In this document: positions 1-13,109 of the stretch, piece by piece
How positions within the stretch are numbered: position 1 is the first letter of the stretch
Layout of the letters: each line of letters opens with the position of its first letter
DNA from: Syngnathus acus
Taxonomy: Eukaryota; Chordata; Actinopteri; Syngnathiformes; Syngnathidae
Assembly (NCBI RefSeq): GCF_901709675.1
Contig: NC_051107.1
Span: 4,220,001 to 4,284,000 of the forward strand
Length of the DNA stretch: 64,000 nucleotides
Direction: 5' to 3'
Position numbers and translations under genes: made by a program
Notes under the pieces: generated by a model
Told to the model about the DNA's origin: nothing
The model's input: the letters and a program-made list of their open reading frames with translations, nothing else
The model's database searches: none

Positions 1-2860
1 ACTCAGTGTATGGAGCTGTGTGCAAATCACGCTTCGAGAACACCACACGACCGTGGAATGGAATCAAAATGAATCATTTGCTGCATTAATTTGATTAGAG
101 GATGGAAATTCCAGCTTTGGAGCGGCTTTGCATGAGGGCCGCCCAGAAACGCTCACCAACCACAATATTAGGTACTCGTGTAGGATCGAAATTGTGGCCA
201 ATGCTAGAGGTGTACCTAATATTGTGACCGTTATGTACTATATATCGTTCAGATCAAGGAAAAAGCTATTTTTGTGCCCGAGATGTTTTTACATTCATCC
301 CCCCCAGTCGGTTTGCTTTTAGTTGGTAGAGCAATTAGGAGCGTAAGCCATTCGGAGCTCAGAGGGGAAGCCACTTTCTGATTCAGGTCATGTCTCCGCC
401 TAAATGTCATTGGCCCGAGTGCAGCGGGTTAATTAAAGGCGTACGCTCGACACGGTAGCCTGCTCCAACCAGATAGTCGGAGGAGAAAGGGATTGACCTG
501 TCCTGAAATCCGATCGATCATTCCTATTCATTTTCAAACCGATGCATGTAATTCCATCTTCGATTCAATACATAAAGCGTAGCCGATCAGATTGCCGATT
601 TTCGAGCCAATTAAAGCAAGCGTGCCCTTTATTCTGCAAAATACGATGTTCACATTGTCAAATATAACGATGCCGCAAAGATACATATTGCCGGCCCACT
701 CTAGGTAATAATCAGGGCTCATGTGTCGCAATAGCGGGTAAATACTCCAGTGTGACTGGGTCGTCCTGTCAGCGGGACTCTGGCGGCAGCAGTGGCCCCC
801 GATAATCTTTCACTAATTTTTATTAAGTGGGAAGGAAAAGGGCAAGTCTTGGCAGCAAAGCACGCACGACATAAATCAACCACCAGGGGGGCGGCGGTTA
901 TTATTCACACGACGCTACACGTACGGCTTTGCTCGTTAAGGGAAACGGATGCCGCGCCATATTAAACGTGTCATAATTAGCAAACGGTGAAAGTAATATC
1001 GCCGTCCCTGGGAGATTTCATTTCCGTTCTTCCGCCCGGTTTGATTTTGGAAGTGCACAAAGTGGATGCCCCGAGGCAAAGTTTCTCCGTGGCGCTCGCC
1101 GCCGTCTCGCTGAAGAAACTCCCAGATAAGACAAATGGTTGAAATGACCTTTGAAAACATCACCATCTCTCAGCCGGCCCGAGAGAGACGAGGGAAGGAG
1201 CTATTTCGACGGAGTGCCGGGTAAAAGTGGGTTCCCAAACCGTGCCGGATTTGTCTTGCTTCTCTGAATGCTTTCTGCTCCATTTACACGGGCCCAGTAC
1301 ATTCGTCTCTGTCTCGGACAAGTGAAGAACGAGAAATGAAGGAGTCTTAGTTCTAAAAGCTCTCCGAGTCACTCGTGGCAAATTTCCAGTTCATCGGCAA
1401 AGCTACTCGGTGACTCATTCGTGTTTCGGTTGACTTTTCGGAGCACCTGTTGCCGCCCAATTATCTTACTGGCACAGCAGACATTTAAATGCATTTATTT
1501 TCACATTTTTTTTGCTCAAATGATTTTCTGGGGTAATTCTTTCGATTCCAATTGATTTTATCTCTGAATGTAACATAATATAATCCAAGAGTACTATTTA
1601 CAGATTATGTGAAGATATTTTAGCATTGAAAAGGTTTTACTCACAGTTGGAAACGCTTATTTCTGGCTAAATGGCCACAACAGGGTGTCCCTTTTAAAAT
1701 TCAAATGCGCAGCGACTTGCAAATTAAACGCGTCGGCGCGCTTGTGTGTTCGGGGGACTTCACCGAGGAGATGGAGTCCAGTCTGCGGCATCGCTCGTGT
1801 CCCAATTAGCCATGCGGGGCTTTGAATGTGTTTAACCTTAGCGGCGCTTAATCATGTCATTAACAAGACGGGGGGTCGGGGAACTGCCTGCGTGTTGCCA
1901 CCTTCCTGCTGCAACCCAAAAAAATAAAAATTTCTTTGTGAGGCAGCAATTGTGACCTCTAATTCAAGGAGAGTTTTGGCTACCCAAGGCGTTTTATTTA
2001 GCCCCTCTAAATTAAACTCCGATTATGTCTCACCACTGATGACTTTTTCGGCCGCAGTTCTACACTGGAATTCTAGCCCGCCGCTCGTAATTGCTCATCA
2101 AATCACCGCTTATATTTCAAGGAGCCAGAGATTGAAAGGGACATATGGAATCGGACAGCTCTCGTGAAAATATAACCGGGCGCCAATATATAACCGTCGG
2201 TGTGCATCGGCGGTGTCTATTAGCTGAACACGCCTGAATCCTATTTGGCGGTAATCAACAGAAGCACCGTGGAAGATAAAGATCAGCCGCAGGCATTATT
2301 TTCCCTTCAGACTTGAAGAGTGACAGGCCCATTATGCCCTGCACGGGATTTATGCGATGATCGTTTTTGATGGCCCGGACGTCCGCCGTCGCCCGTAATG
2401 TTTTCTATGCTAATGAGGCTTCTACTCTTGCCACGTGACGCCATCCTTTCTGCAGGAAAGCGATTGTTGACGGCTCCATTAAAAGCCGCAACAATATTTC
2501 CTCCTCGGTTACCGTCGCTCGTCAGCCAAGCGTATTTATGTCTTTTGCTCCCGTATAACTACGGATTGGACTTCCTTTGCTCGATGATGGCCGCTGGGAG
2601 ATATGAAGCGACCTTGACGCAAGGTCCGGCGCGTGAAACAGCAACATAAGGTGGCGACAAGGAATCCAAGAGTGAAATGAAAAGCCGCCCCTCCGCCTTC
2701 ATTAGTGCTGCGGGGCCATCCGCACTTGTCTAATGACAAACTACCTTGTTGTGCATTGTAAGTACAGTGTGTTGATGGATCGGCTTGCATTAGTAATGAC
2801 CTTTCCAAAGACTACATAGCCACTAACTTGAATGCTGCTGTGTACTCTGTTTTTTCACAC
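1..2860. other. Intergenic sequence, no gene recognised
   Basis: I see no recognisable protein domain, RNA gene or long open frame here; the open frames are under 100 codons and look random. The segment mixes moderately GC-rich stretches with TAATTA-type homeodomain-like cores and short T runs. It lies far 3' of tafa5 and may contain cis-regulatory elements, but nothing in one sequence alone proves that. Confidence 0.6.
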
Positions 2861-2866
2861 ACACGC

Positions 2867-2883
2867 ATATATATATATATATA
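2867..2883. repeat. (AT)n microsatellite
   Basis: A short pure AT dinucleotide tract abuts the left terminal inverted repeat of the adjacent MITE. TA-rich DNA is a common insertion target for TA-duplicating DNA transposons, so the tract may be the insertion site. Confidence 0.9.
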
Positions 2884-2884
2884 C

Positions 2885-3282
2885 ACACCATATTTTCCGG
2901 ACTATAAGGCGCACCTAAAAACCTAAAATTTTCTCAGTGCGCCTTATAGTCCGGTGCGCCTTATATATGGACCAAATTCGTAAATTTAAACTGGCCCGAA
3001 GCATTGTGTTATGAAATCAATCATCAGTGGCCCGCTGAAGACTATGAATCATGAATCAAAAAGACTATGGATCATTATTTTGTGATTATAAAGTAATTTG
3101 TTGCGTCTGAAGTTGAAATAAAAAAGATGAAATGGAGAATGATTTGGATTAAAAATCTGACATGATGCATTCATGTCTTAGAGTCCGGTGCGCCTTATAT
3201 AAGGACAAAGTTTTAAAATGGGCCATTCATTGAAGGTGCGCCTTATAGTCCGGTGCGCCTTATAGTCCGGAAAATACGGTGT
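2885..3282. mobile_element. MITE-like non-autonomous DNA transposon, 'CCGGACTATAAGGCGCAC' family
   Basis: The ends are about 30-bp terminal inverted repeats (2886-2915 and 3252-3281) with one mismatch in the outer bases. The element is about 0.4 kb, has no transposase, and is flanked by TA-rich DNA. Just inside the left end, 2897-2914 and 2937-2954 are perfect 18-bp inverted arms around a 22-nt loop. The 17-mer TGCGCCTTATAGTCCGG occurs exactly at 2938-2954, 3237-3253 and 3254-3270, with a diverged partial copy near 3184-3203. I recognise the terminal sequence as a common fish interspersed repeat but do not assign a superfamily. Confidence 0.9.
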
Positions 3283-5647
3283 ATATAATAAGCATAAAAA
3301 AATAAAAATATGTGTCGAATAATTTATAATCATTCTAGAATATTGAGGCAATCAGGGAAGTCTCCTGTCACTCCCAATACTCGCAGCCCAACAAATGCCA
3401 GCGACTTTGCGGCAATCCGAAACATTTCTCTCTTTCATACTTGGCTGACAGCTGCCTTTAACAATAGATGGGATGGATGTGACCCTTGGGGTTTGTATCT
3501 TTTGACACGTGTTTTTCACAGTGGGACTCGTGGCGGTAATTGCTTCCGAGGGGTCCCTAATCCGTTTTTACGCCACACATCGCACACCCAAAGCGGGAAA
3601 CATGATTTATATTTGACACATGTCCTCTTTTCATCTTGACTCTTTGTGATGAAGTTGTTTATTTGGGCTAGCTTGGACTCTCGGGGAGATAGAATGACTA
3701 TTATATTTTCTCTTCCCATGCACACTACACGTTTTTTTGTTTTGTTTTGTTTCTATCAATCAGTGCGGAGATTCAAATGGCAATTAATAATACAAATAGA
3801 TTTGTCATATGAAGCCCGTCGTTTCTACCGCAGCTATAAACACTTGAACCTAATGAACACTTGCGTTTTGCATCGTCGTATGCATCTCAATGCCGAGGGG
3901 GGAAACAATTTCTTGCCGATAAAACAATGTTTCTCAGAATGCCTTTTTGAGCCAAGAACCAGCGAAACAGACCCACTTAAAGAAACATCAGTTACACTCG
4001 TGAATGCAAAACGGGTTCTTGCAGTCTCCCAGAATCTCGTCTTCAATCGGTCGCTGGCGCTAAAATTAGCATCAAGTTTTTATCAGCGCTGTGAAGAATT
4101 TCCTCCCAAACTTCTGCCGAATGTGCGCCCGTCTTCAAAAGCCGGAGTCGTGTTGTCGCACAACACAAGACCATCCTGACTGCCTGTGTCGGGCTGTGAA
4201 TACTAATACACGTTTCCTTGTTTGATGCTTCATAGAGGACACGGGGAACACGTATTGAGCGCTAACCTTTTCTCTCTTTTGTGGCTGACGGGTTATGCGC
4301 ACAAATTCCCTTAAGGCCTTTCTCATCAGCTGATTAATTATCGCGGAATTAATTGTTGATACAGCACCACGTGAGAAACAGCCGATAATTAGTACATTTC
4401 ATAAGTACATTGACTGATCAAGTCTTCTGGCAGCCGCCGTGATAGCCAAGTCGAGTTAGCAAATACATTTTGCTAGCAACACAATAATGCCGTTCAAGCA
4501 AAACGGTCGACTGAAACTAAGCCGCGTCGGTTCTCGTATTGCGCACGGGTCACTACGGATTCTTTCGGAACAAAGCCATTGTTAATGTTATTAATGACCG
4601 CATGGCTCTGCACTCTGGGGTCGAAGCCCGGGGATTTATTTCATACAGACTCCCTGTGAAAGTCTTCAAAGTGGGAGCCAAGGATCATTGTTCTTTTGCT
4701 CCCAAGCTCCCCCTACAGCTACTCTGGGAATTGCATATTGGCATCCACAAAGAACGGATGCGCTAGCACAACTTGTCTTCATTATAAGCGGATTGTCCAG
4801 ATGTGGCAGTTTAATTACCATATCCAAGTCCTTCTCATTTAATGGAACTTTCCAAATTTCTGGAAAGCCATTTGCGTATCAGATTCATTGCAACTTGAGC
4901 CGCTTGACAATCTAATCTACAGCTTTGTTTGTCGCCTCCCTCCGCAAAGCTAGATTAATAAATGAGAATTCATCGGAAGGCATATCTGCGATTAAAGTAA
5001 GGCGGGAGGGAAAAAAATCGAAAACAAAAGCATCTCCACGACAATACATGTTTTACAGCTCACCGACAGCCGCTCGAATTAAGTGATGCAAACACGGCAA
5101 ATTGAATCAATTTGCCGCCTCTAAATGGATGTGATGCGCGGCGCCTGAACGCTCGAATGAATCCGAGAGAATTTCTACGTTTAATAATGTTGTTTTTGTT
5201 TGTGCCTTTCTTGTCCTCGCTCACTTGATGAAGCTTCCAGAAGATGGGGCGTGAAGAGGATATCAGATAACAAGGCGGCGTCGCATGCTCCGGGAACGAA
5301 GCGACGGGCCGTGGTAGAGCGCGACGAGGGCGGAGGGCCGAGGTGAGTGGAGCGTATCAAACAGATAAGAAGTCATGTGGAAAATGTGGGAGGCAAAACC
5401 ATGCATAAAATTATCAAAAAAAACTCTAAATCGGAGCAACAGCCTACATTGACAGGTTAGCTAGTGTTGGCTTGCCTTTTATGCTATCGCAACTGAGTAT
5501 CACAAATCAAAATCATTAGCCAAAAAAGCTAACAAAAAAATGTTGACTTTACATTTCACTTTTTCAATGTTGTGTTTTTATGTGCTGTGGTTGAAAAAAG
5601 TTACAAGGATATTTTATCGAAGGAGTAAAGTACTTGTTGTATCCCAA
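3283..5647. other. Intergenic sequence, no gene recognised
   Basis: No recognisable exon or RNA gene. A 177-codon open frame at 3646-4179 has no domain, low complexity or codon pattern that I can recognise, so I treat it as chance. Around 4330-4370 there is a cluster of ATTAATT/TAATTA cores, which is only suggestive of a homeodomain-bound element. Confidence 0.55.
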
Positions 5648-5697
5648 ATCATCTCTCCCCATTGAAATGAATAGAAATGCCCTTAATCCATTCCAGT
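5646..5697. repeat. Dispersed repeat copy A (pairs with 22515-22567)
   Basis: The stretch containing CCCATTGAAATGAATAGAAA and TTAATCCATTCC aligns without gaps to 22516-22567 at roughly 80% identity. The motif 'AAATGAATRGRAATGCC.TTAATCCATT' resembles a remnant of an old interspersed element. The family is not identified. Confidence 0.6.
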
Positions 5698-5699
5698 GA

Positions 5700-8600
5700 C
5701 CCGATCAAACTCTATCAAAATCTTCAAAATGTACATTAACAACACATTTAAGTCGACTGTAAAGAATTAAACAAATGGCAGCGCCCTGGCCAATGTTGCG
5801 TCATCATACCTCATTAATTCAATGTCATTCTGATTTACAGTTCAGTGTGTTCCTATATGTTGACCCCAAACTTGTGTAAAATACTCAAGTGTAGGACATG
5901 AACCTGAGAAAGTCGAGTCACAGAATATTTGTTTTTCGTGACTTGCCACCGCTGTCACTCTGTTGACATATTGATCCGGAACCTGCAACGCGTAATGATC
6001 AACACGGAATACAAAGCTTCCCGACAGTGCCGACACATTGACAGACCCGTGATTAAATCAAGAGAGGCGCCCACGTTGTTGACGACAATGATGATAACGC
6101 CGCGGGCACTTATCAACGTCGCCGCCAATCTCCCATCCGCCGCCGTTTCCAAGTCCGTGTCAGCTGGATGCTGATGGGGTGAATCAATCTGAACAAAAAC
6201 CAAAGCGTTTATCATCAAAACCAAGTGAGCGCCTGGCGCCGACTCGTGAATAATTGTTGCCAGGCGTTATGCTTTGGCTGTCACTCGCGAGTACGCCGCC
6301 TCGGCTGTAATGCATCTGCATTAAGGCGGCCGCTGGCACGCTGTCACGTACGCCGCGCCGTAAGCCGTTAAATACATAAATTGGGTTTAAATGAACACAC
6401 ACCCCACTTGTCTCGCCCGCTTTAGCGAGTAATTCATCTCCCAACTCTGTGATTCTGTTATGCCGTCAAATTGACAAGTAATCCATTGCCGGCGTCCTTG
6501 TTGTCAACGTTGAGGTCACCGCCGTCTCGCATCGAGCCAGTGTACAGTGAACCCGAATATCGTAATTTACAAAGCGTACCTGTTTCTACAGAACATAGCA
6601 GGGGAACCCTGTACCGTCTTTTTTTTACAACAGCATGTCGACTCACAAAAGGAACTCTGTTGTCAGTCTTAATCCCAGCCTGCACCTTGCCCGGATGATA
6701 ATCCTCCCCCTTTTTTCACTCTGAATCCTTTGTCGCAAACTTTTCAAACCTGTCAGGTCTCTTTGCAAGCTCTGTGAACGTCAGACGTACATTTTTAACC
6801 CTCCCCCCCCCCTTAACAAGAGCACTCAGGCTTTAAATAGATTACACCCCATTATCCCCAATTACATTTCAGAATAAACTTGGAAATGGAGAGTAAATCG
6901 CTTACCTGCCCAAATGTCTTTCATGGAACTTTTACAGAAGTCCTCACTGGCTATTTGTCTTAATTAATACACGGGAAGAGGGCGGGGTTATAGCAAGGTC
7001 AAGATCAAAATGTAAACACACAAAAATACTTTTATTAAACTGCACTGAGTCACGTCAAATGTTGGGAAGACTTCTGAGTAATCGACTCAGAACAACAAGA
7101 AAAAAATATCTTCAAAAGGTCTTTGAATGTGACACTTGAAGTCTTTCGCTCAGCTGGTGTGGCCTTTCTGTTTTCCCCATTGAGCTGAAGCTGTGACCTA
7201 CCACTGTGATCTCATTTGTGGATGTGTTTTTTACCTGACAGTGTAGGACACAAGCACAAATACATTGTGACAAGTATTGGAGCATGTAAATATCAACCTA
7301 TAGACAAAAAAAAAAATACAATATACAGCCGAGGTCTCCCATGTGTCTCAAAGTGCCCTCGGCCACCTCCGTGGCGCCGAACGTGGGGTGTAACATATTG
7401 TCGTGTCCATCACCGCCGCGGCGCTTGATAAGTTACCTCTCGGCGCGCACTCGACATATACAAGCGCCGTTTTTATACCCTGTCAATAAAAGTGATTTAC
7501 CCGGGAATCAATACGACGCTTGCCCGTGCGCTGACAGTGTGCTGTGCTAAATTTATACCCGCCAACATACAGTACATTTTTAGCTTTAACATTTACGCAG
7601 GCAGTCAATGACGAAATCAACTGCAATTTCCCAAAGGGGAAATTCTGGATGACATTTACATTAAAGGAAAAAAAAATGCATGCTCGCTGAGATGTTTCTC
7701 ATAAATGTTACGCCGTCGTCATGTCACCATTATTCCGAAGCATTAAAGTACTCGACATTATGTCTTTTCCCTAATAAGCCGGGATGTCAAAAATATTGCG
7801 ACGTTATAGTTTCAGAGGGAATTTCCCCCGTTTCTTTTATTCAAATCTTGCCTCGTGGAGATGGTAAAAAAAGGAAAAAACATCTGCTGTACGGCTATTA
7901 TCCATCTGTCGGCCCTTGTTCCTCCCCGTTTTGCTCAATGGATTCCTCCTCTTTGTCTACAACATGCAATAACCATCATCTTCCGTGCCAATGAGCCATG
8001 TCGCCTCAAAATGGCCGCCCGTCATCCGTTCTAACAGTCCAACAGGCGATGAGTGGGTGGGACCCCTCCGTTTGGCCTCCACGGCCAAGAATTGGTGAAG
8101 CTAGGTGGATAGATGCCCACATGAGAATTTCTCGTTTATTAAAATGTACTTTCCATTCCCCCGAAAAAGAGTATTTCTGCATCCATATTTACCGGCGGAA
8201 TTAAATTCTTGACAAGCAGGTTGGGTCTCCGTTGGCCAGCCGCCCGCACGCAACGGCATCTTGCGGGACCGACGTGACATTTACTGGTAAATTTGCATGC
8301 TGCAGCTCATTAGCTAATTAGAAATCGACATAGCCCTCAGTAAAGCGCAGTTAACTTTGTCCTCAGGTGAAGGATTCCCCCGGCGGCCTGTTTACGAACT
8401 AAATCGGACCAGAGCGAAAGTGAAACTTGGCGGTCGCTAATAGGCAGTGGAAGTCAACAAGTATTATTTTTTACAACGGCACTGACAAGCTCTTAAAAGA
8501 CCTCCATCATTAGTCAACGTCACGTGTCCTCTCGAGCTGTGAATCTCGCTCTTGGTCTAGCAGCAGCAGCAGCACTAATATTTACATCACCGATAAAAGT

Positions 8601-9006
8601 CGTTGTAGTGCGGCCCACTCTAAATCTGAGGCCCGCGACTGTCGCTGATGACAGAGGGAAACATAAAGCATCCCTCACAGCGATGGAGCGCTCCTGATGC
8701 TTTTATTGGGCCGCTAGGAAAAAAAAAGGGCAGCGCTCGTCACTTTCCGTCCGACTGTGCTGTAACGCCGTTTGATTCCTCCCGACGTTGGGCATCAAAA
8801 AATTCCACATGATCTATGACTTAAGTTTAAAAGGACAGAGTTGGAAATCATTATTGATGTCTCTGAAGCTTTGTCGGGTTGTTTTTGTCATGTGCTTTTG
8901 ATTTTGTCTACGTTGCCTCTCCTGTGATTTGGTTTGTACTTCAAAATACAGCCCAATAAGACACAATTGTGTAAAACTTTTATACGACATAACTTTTTGT
9001 GGTTTC
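5700..9006. other. Intergenic sequence, no gene recognised
   Basis: No supported gene. It holds scattered A/T runs, a C run near 6804-6813, a short AGC run at 8563-8574 and TAATTA-containing segments (for example 8308-8324). No open frame shows a known domain. Confidence 0.55.
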
Positions 9007-9078
9007 GATAGCTAGCGAGATTGATAGTGAGCTAGCTGGGTTGATAGCTAGCTAGATTGATAGTGAGCTAGCTAGCTG
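9007..9078. repeat. 36-bp unit duplicated in tandem, AGCT-rich
   Basis: Two adjacent 36-bp copies (9007-9042 and 9043-9078) begin GATAGCTAGC and share GATTGATAGTGAGCTAGCT. They differ at only a few bases, so the duplication looks recent. The unit itself is built from TAGC/AGCT tetranucleotides. Confidence 0.85.
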
Positions 9079-9342
9079 TTTTGGTTTTTTTGCAGTTTCA
9101 GAGAGTTCATGCACAGTTGAAACTAGACAAAGGTCAAGGCGTTGAAACAAAGGACTTTGCGGAGCGCGATCATGCCTGCTAACCTTCGTGGGGCCGATTC
9201 GGAGATAACCGCCGTGGGTAGTAGCCGACGGTGGGGAGAGTCGCGGCTGCCAAATTCTCCGCCGGCCAAAACGAAGAGAAGTCCTTGCCATCTGGGGCGC
9301 CTGAGGCAAGGCTGAAAACAACTCACTGAACCCCCCCTACTA

Positions 9343-9361
9343 CCCCCCCCCCCCCCCCCCC
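9343..9361. repeat. Poly-C tract (19 C)
   Basis: An uninterrupted run of 19 C, preceded by another C run at 9331-9337. Such tracts recur in this window (60409-60426, and as G runs at 27423-27436, 34925-34941 and 43671-43685). Exact length may be affected by sequencing error. Confidence 0.9.
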
Positions 9362-12137
9362 TCATTTGCGGGGTACTCGTTTTTGAGAAGAAAAGCAATG
9401 AGTGGACACGATGAAAAGGTCTTCCCATCGCTTTGCTAACGTGGGGAGACTGCATGCAAAATGTGACTTCCACAAAACTTCAAGTTCAACTTTGCCAAAC
9501 ATACTTATGAAGCTTGACTTTTTGGGGGGCGGGAATGGCTCGCAGTCTTAATGCAAGAGAAATCTCCCGATTTACATGAGGATAACAGTGGCAAGGATAA
9601 ATATTTTTAGTTGTGACGGGGAGGGGGCAAACAGATGTCTGTTTAAATGTCATGTTTGTCGCCGAAGCTGCGCTGACATTTCCGTCCCAGACTTTCACCT
9701 CTCGGATTTGTTTCGCCGTGACTCATTTAGCGGGATCGGCTCGAGTCGGAGCTGCGCTTGTGAATAAATATGATCTAATTGATAGCTGACCTCTCACATC
9801 AACAAGCAAACGGGACCAAGGCGAGGGAGACTTAACTGTTTATGCATGCATCCGCATCACGCCCCCTCCTTCCCTCCCCCGTTGCATGTAAACCGCCTTG
9901 GGTGTGCGTGTCTGATTCCGACTGCATATGCAGTTGGGACAGCTGGTGGCCGCGGATATTGATAATGGCATCGGGGACGCTCAGCTTCTTGTCTTATTAA
10001 TCACACCAGGCTGAGCGGTGACCTTTCCCCGAGCCCACTGCTTGGGGCTCAGCCGTATCCCGTGCTTCCTTCCCCCCCCACTCCCTCCCTCCCATGGGAG
10101 TAGGAGCCTGACATCACTCACCCGGCGTCCGCTAATGTCAGCCCCGAGCCCGGCCGCCGCGGCTCACCGGCCCTGCCCGACGCCCCGGACACGGCCCGGG
10201 ATGACAGAGACATTGATCATCCGGGAAGCAAGCGTTGTCTGGCGGTGGCCGAGTCGAGGGGGGGAGCGTACATGTGTGTGCGTGTCGGAATATAACGCCA
10301 ATTGTGACTGGTGGGCCTAATTACAACTCACATCTGGGTCCTAATGAGCAAATCAACACCTATTATCGATCAAGGATCAACTGGCCTCGAGCCGCTCTCC
10401 GATTGGCCGAGACGATTCACACGGATCGCTCGGTTAGGACTAATTACTCATTCAGAAAACTCGCGCGAATCAGTTTATTAGCGCTAAACGCTAGCTTGGC
10501 ACATTGGGAATTTGGATGCAATGAAGAGAAATGAAGAGTTGAGGTCACCTCATCTTTACAATCATAATGGCCAATCGTTTCTTTTTAGGCTTGGCAGAAG
10601 CCCATTTGGACAAAGCTATGTAATCGTGTTGTATTGATGCAACGAAAAAAACGATATATTTGGGAAGGTGGGGGCCGAGCTCTACCGATATCCTTACAGT
10701 TGTCTATCATTTATCTTGTACTCATCAAATAAACAAAATTCACATTCTAATTAATAGTCTTGATGTTAACTGATTCAAATATTCCTTCATTAACCCCCCG
10801 CTAGGGCAATTTAATTGCTCTGTTGATTGCAAAATCAGGGCTCGCTCGCAGATGACAATCAAAATTGAGAATTAAAAACACTTTCCCAAAAGCCGCCACC
10901 AAGATTGCTCAGGTGGGAGAGACTAACAAGATAATAAATAGCAAATCAACTTGGAGTGGAAAACACTTTGGTACTCGTAGCCTGCCTGAAATTGCAAAAT
11001 AAAAGATATAAAGCATTAAAAAGTGAGATGTGTAGATTCAAATATAACTTTAGCAACATATTTGCGTTAAAATCCAGGAAAATGTTTATACAGCAACGGC
11101 CGCGACATCTCTTCCCGGCGCTTTGCTGTCCGTTCCAGCCCAAAGAAGAAGAGCAAACAAAATCATCCAGAATCAAAGTGATTAAAGTGCAACGAGATGT
11201 CAGAATGCCTCGGCTGGCTTGTTAAGTTGTCAGCTTTTGTTTGATTACCTTTAATTGTGTTTGACGCTGTCGGCACTTTCTCGGAATGCAGTATGACAAA
11301 TCGCACTGCAGCCAGAAAAATAAATAAATGTGTTTTTCTTGCATTGGGAATTTGCGCAATGAAGACAGAAAAAAAAAGCAATATTGTATGGAAGGAATCC
11401 GCTCGAGCGGCTCATTCTAAACGAGGACAAGAAAAACAAATTAAAGAAGACATCAAAGTGTACGTTGATGAGGACGCGCCGACATTAGCCAAAAGAATTC
11501 CATTCAAATTATTCAAGGATAAAAAGGCTAGGACTGCAAATCAGCACTTATATTTGCGGAAGAGCACGCAACTTTCAATTCCTCCTTAACGACCGCGTTT
11601 GGCACCCTCGCCGTGGTCCGTTAATGAGGACTCGCTTGTTGATTTGGTCCTCCGAGAACAAATGAGTTCAATTTTGTAATAATGATTTCTGAGGTTTGGG
11701 CTTGATGACTTTGCCTCGCTTTGTAATAAACTTTTCCGCTCTAATTTATGGCTCTTCTCTGCCAAAGAAAAACACGCGGAATGTCACTCAAACACGTCAA
11801 AGGTTCTCCAAAGTATTTGTTCGCCGGTTGACTCGACGAGCTGAATTCAGCTTCGCGTCGGACCAAAGTGCACACGTGATTCCGTGTGTGTTTACCTATG
11901 TTGTCTAGCATTGAACAGATTTCCTTGACGGCACCCAAGCAATACAGATTTGCCAATTAACCTCGATGTCACTGTAATTACCGAGTCACATCAGTAAAAT
12001 GAATTAATTTCCCAAAAGGACCCGGCAACAAAATTAGCTCTTCCCAATGAGAGCCAATATGTTGTCTGATAATTAGGCGAGGCAAAAGTGAGTCGCTGCC
12101 ATATTTATGGCAGCCCTTATGTGTAACGTACGTAATC
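9362..12137. other. Intergenic sequence with candidate conserved segments
   Basis: No gene recognised. The segment 9940-10210 is mixed: an E-box-like CAGCTG, a GATA core, then a CpG-dense GC-rich patch at about 10130-10205. Several open frames around 10.9-11.6 kb overlap on both strands but show no domain. Candidate regulatory content only. Confidence 0.5.
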
Positions 12138-12154
12138 GGCCACTAGGGGGAAAC
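12138..12154 (+). promoter_or_regulatory. CTCF-like motif 1
   Basis: CCACTAGGGGG matches the core of the vertebrate CTCF consensus (CCASYAGRKGGCRS) up to the final GGC, where this site has GGA. This is a motif match only; occupancy is not shown. Confidence 0.35.
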
Positions 12155-12275
12155 GACGGCCGATCGGCTACTTCCCGTTACGGAACGAAGCAACTTTTCA
12201 AAGCTCACTTTCAATCAACGCTTCAATTAGTATGTAAATTGCTAATAAAGCTCATTGGAGACACGTCGGGTTACC

Positions 12276-12291
12276 TCAGATGGCGCCAGAG
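12276..12291 (+). promoter_or_regulatory. Partial CTCF-like motif 2
   Basis: CAGATGGCGCCAG matches the 3' half of the CTCF core (AGRKGGCRSY) well, but the 5' CCA part is poor. It lies about 140 bp from motif 1 in the same orientation. Confidence 0.2.
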
Positions 12292-12424
12292 CAAATAAAC
12301 CGTCGCGAAAAGTGTCGAAAAAATATTCGGCGGTCTCCAGTGTCGCATCAATCATGTTAAGATATAATTAAAACTTCAATCTTGTTAGATGTGTGATTGA
12401 TGTTTTGTTTAATCAGTTCAATAA

Positions 12425-12480
12425 TTCAGCCTCGGCTCATTAATTAGCAATAATATCGCGATAATGAATCAATTTGAAAT
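12425..12480. promoter_or_regulatory. Candidate homeodomain-rich regulatory segment
   Basis: A short segment contains AATTCAG, CTCATTAATTAGCAATAA, a near-palindromic ATATCGCGATAAT and AATCAATTTG. Dense TAAT/ATTA cores typify many vertebrate developmental enhancers. Base composition alone can also produce this, so support is weak. Confidence 0.25.
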
Positions 12481-12733
12481 ATGTATCGTTAGGGTTTATG
12501 GATGCGTCGCGTTGGATCTCCGGGGCGTGGTAGACTCCTCCCCTGTCGTAAAAATACAAACAAAAATCTTTATTAGCTCGGCTTCCCTGGCAGCGATCAG
12601 CTTGGTGACCGGTTCGGGATGTGTACCGATACAGGACAAGTCTGATTAAAAAAAGAAAATCACCATTTGGAGCTCTCTTTGCTTCAATATCTTTTAACAA
12701 GTCTGCAGTTAACGCAACACAAAGTAATTGCAC

Positions 12734-12755
12734 TTTTTTTTTTTTTTTTTTTTTT
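12734..12755. repeat. Poly-T tract (22 T)
   Basis: Uninterrupted T22. It could be the A-tail of a minus-oriented retroposed element, but no recognisable element body adjoins it. Confidence 0.85.
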
Positions 12756-13094
12756 AATAACTCGCAAAGTAATGGCAGTAAACATAGGCGAATGAAAATA
12801 AAAGTTTGTGATGCTTCTCAGCATTCACAAAATAAGACTATAACGCTTCATACGTGTTCAGGGAGCCATACGGGAGCAGAAAACGAAATAAAAACAAGTA
12901 GTGTGTCTTGTGCCTAAAGCCAACCTCATTATTTTCCACGGATAAATTATTTAGGAATTGTTTAATAGCTTGTAAAAAGAGGCAAACCGCTGTCCTTCGC
13001 ATTTGTTTTGCAAAATAAATCTGGCTAAATGTAGCAGCATTCATTTCAAGGTTGGGGGAAACTAAATTGGAACAACCGAAGTATACCTGCCAGG

Positions 13095-13109
13095 CCACTA
13101 GTTGGCGAC
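13095..13109 (+). promoter_or_regulatory. CTCF-like motif 3
   Basis: CCACTAGTTGGCGAC fits the CTCF core with one mismatch at the AGRKGG position and near-consensus GGCGAC. It has the same strand as motifs 1 and 2, within 1 kb of them. Confidence 0.35.

Noticed and set aside
880-899. CCACCAGGGGGGCGG as a CTCF site
   Set aside because: One extra G shifts the GGC core out of register with the consensus.
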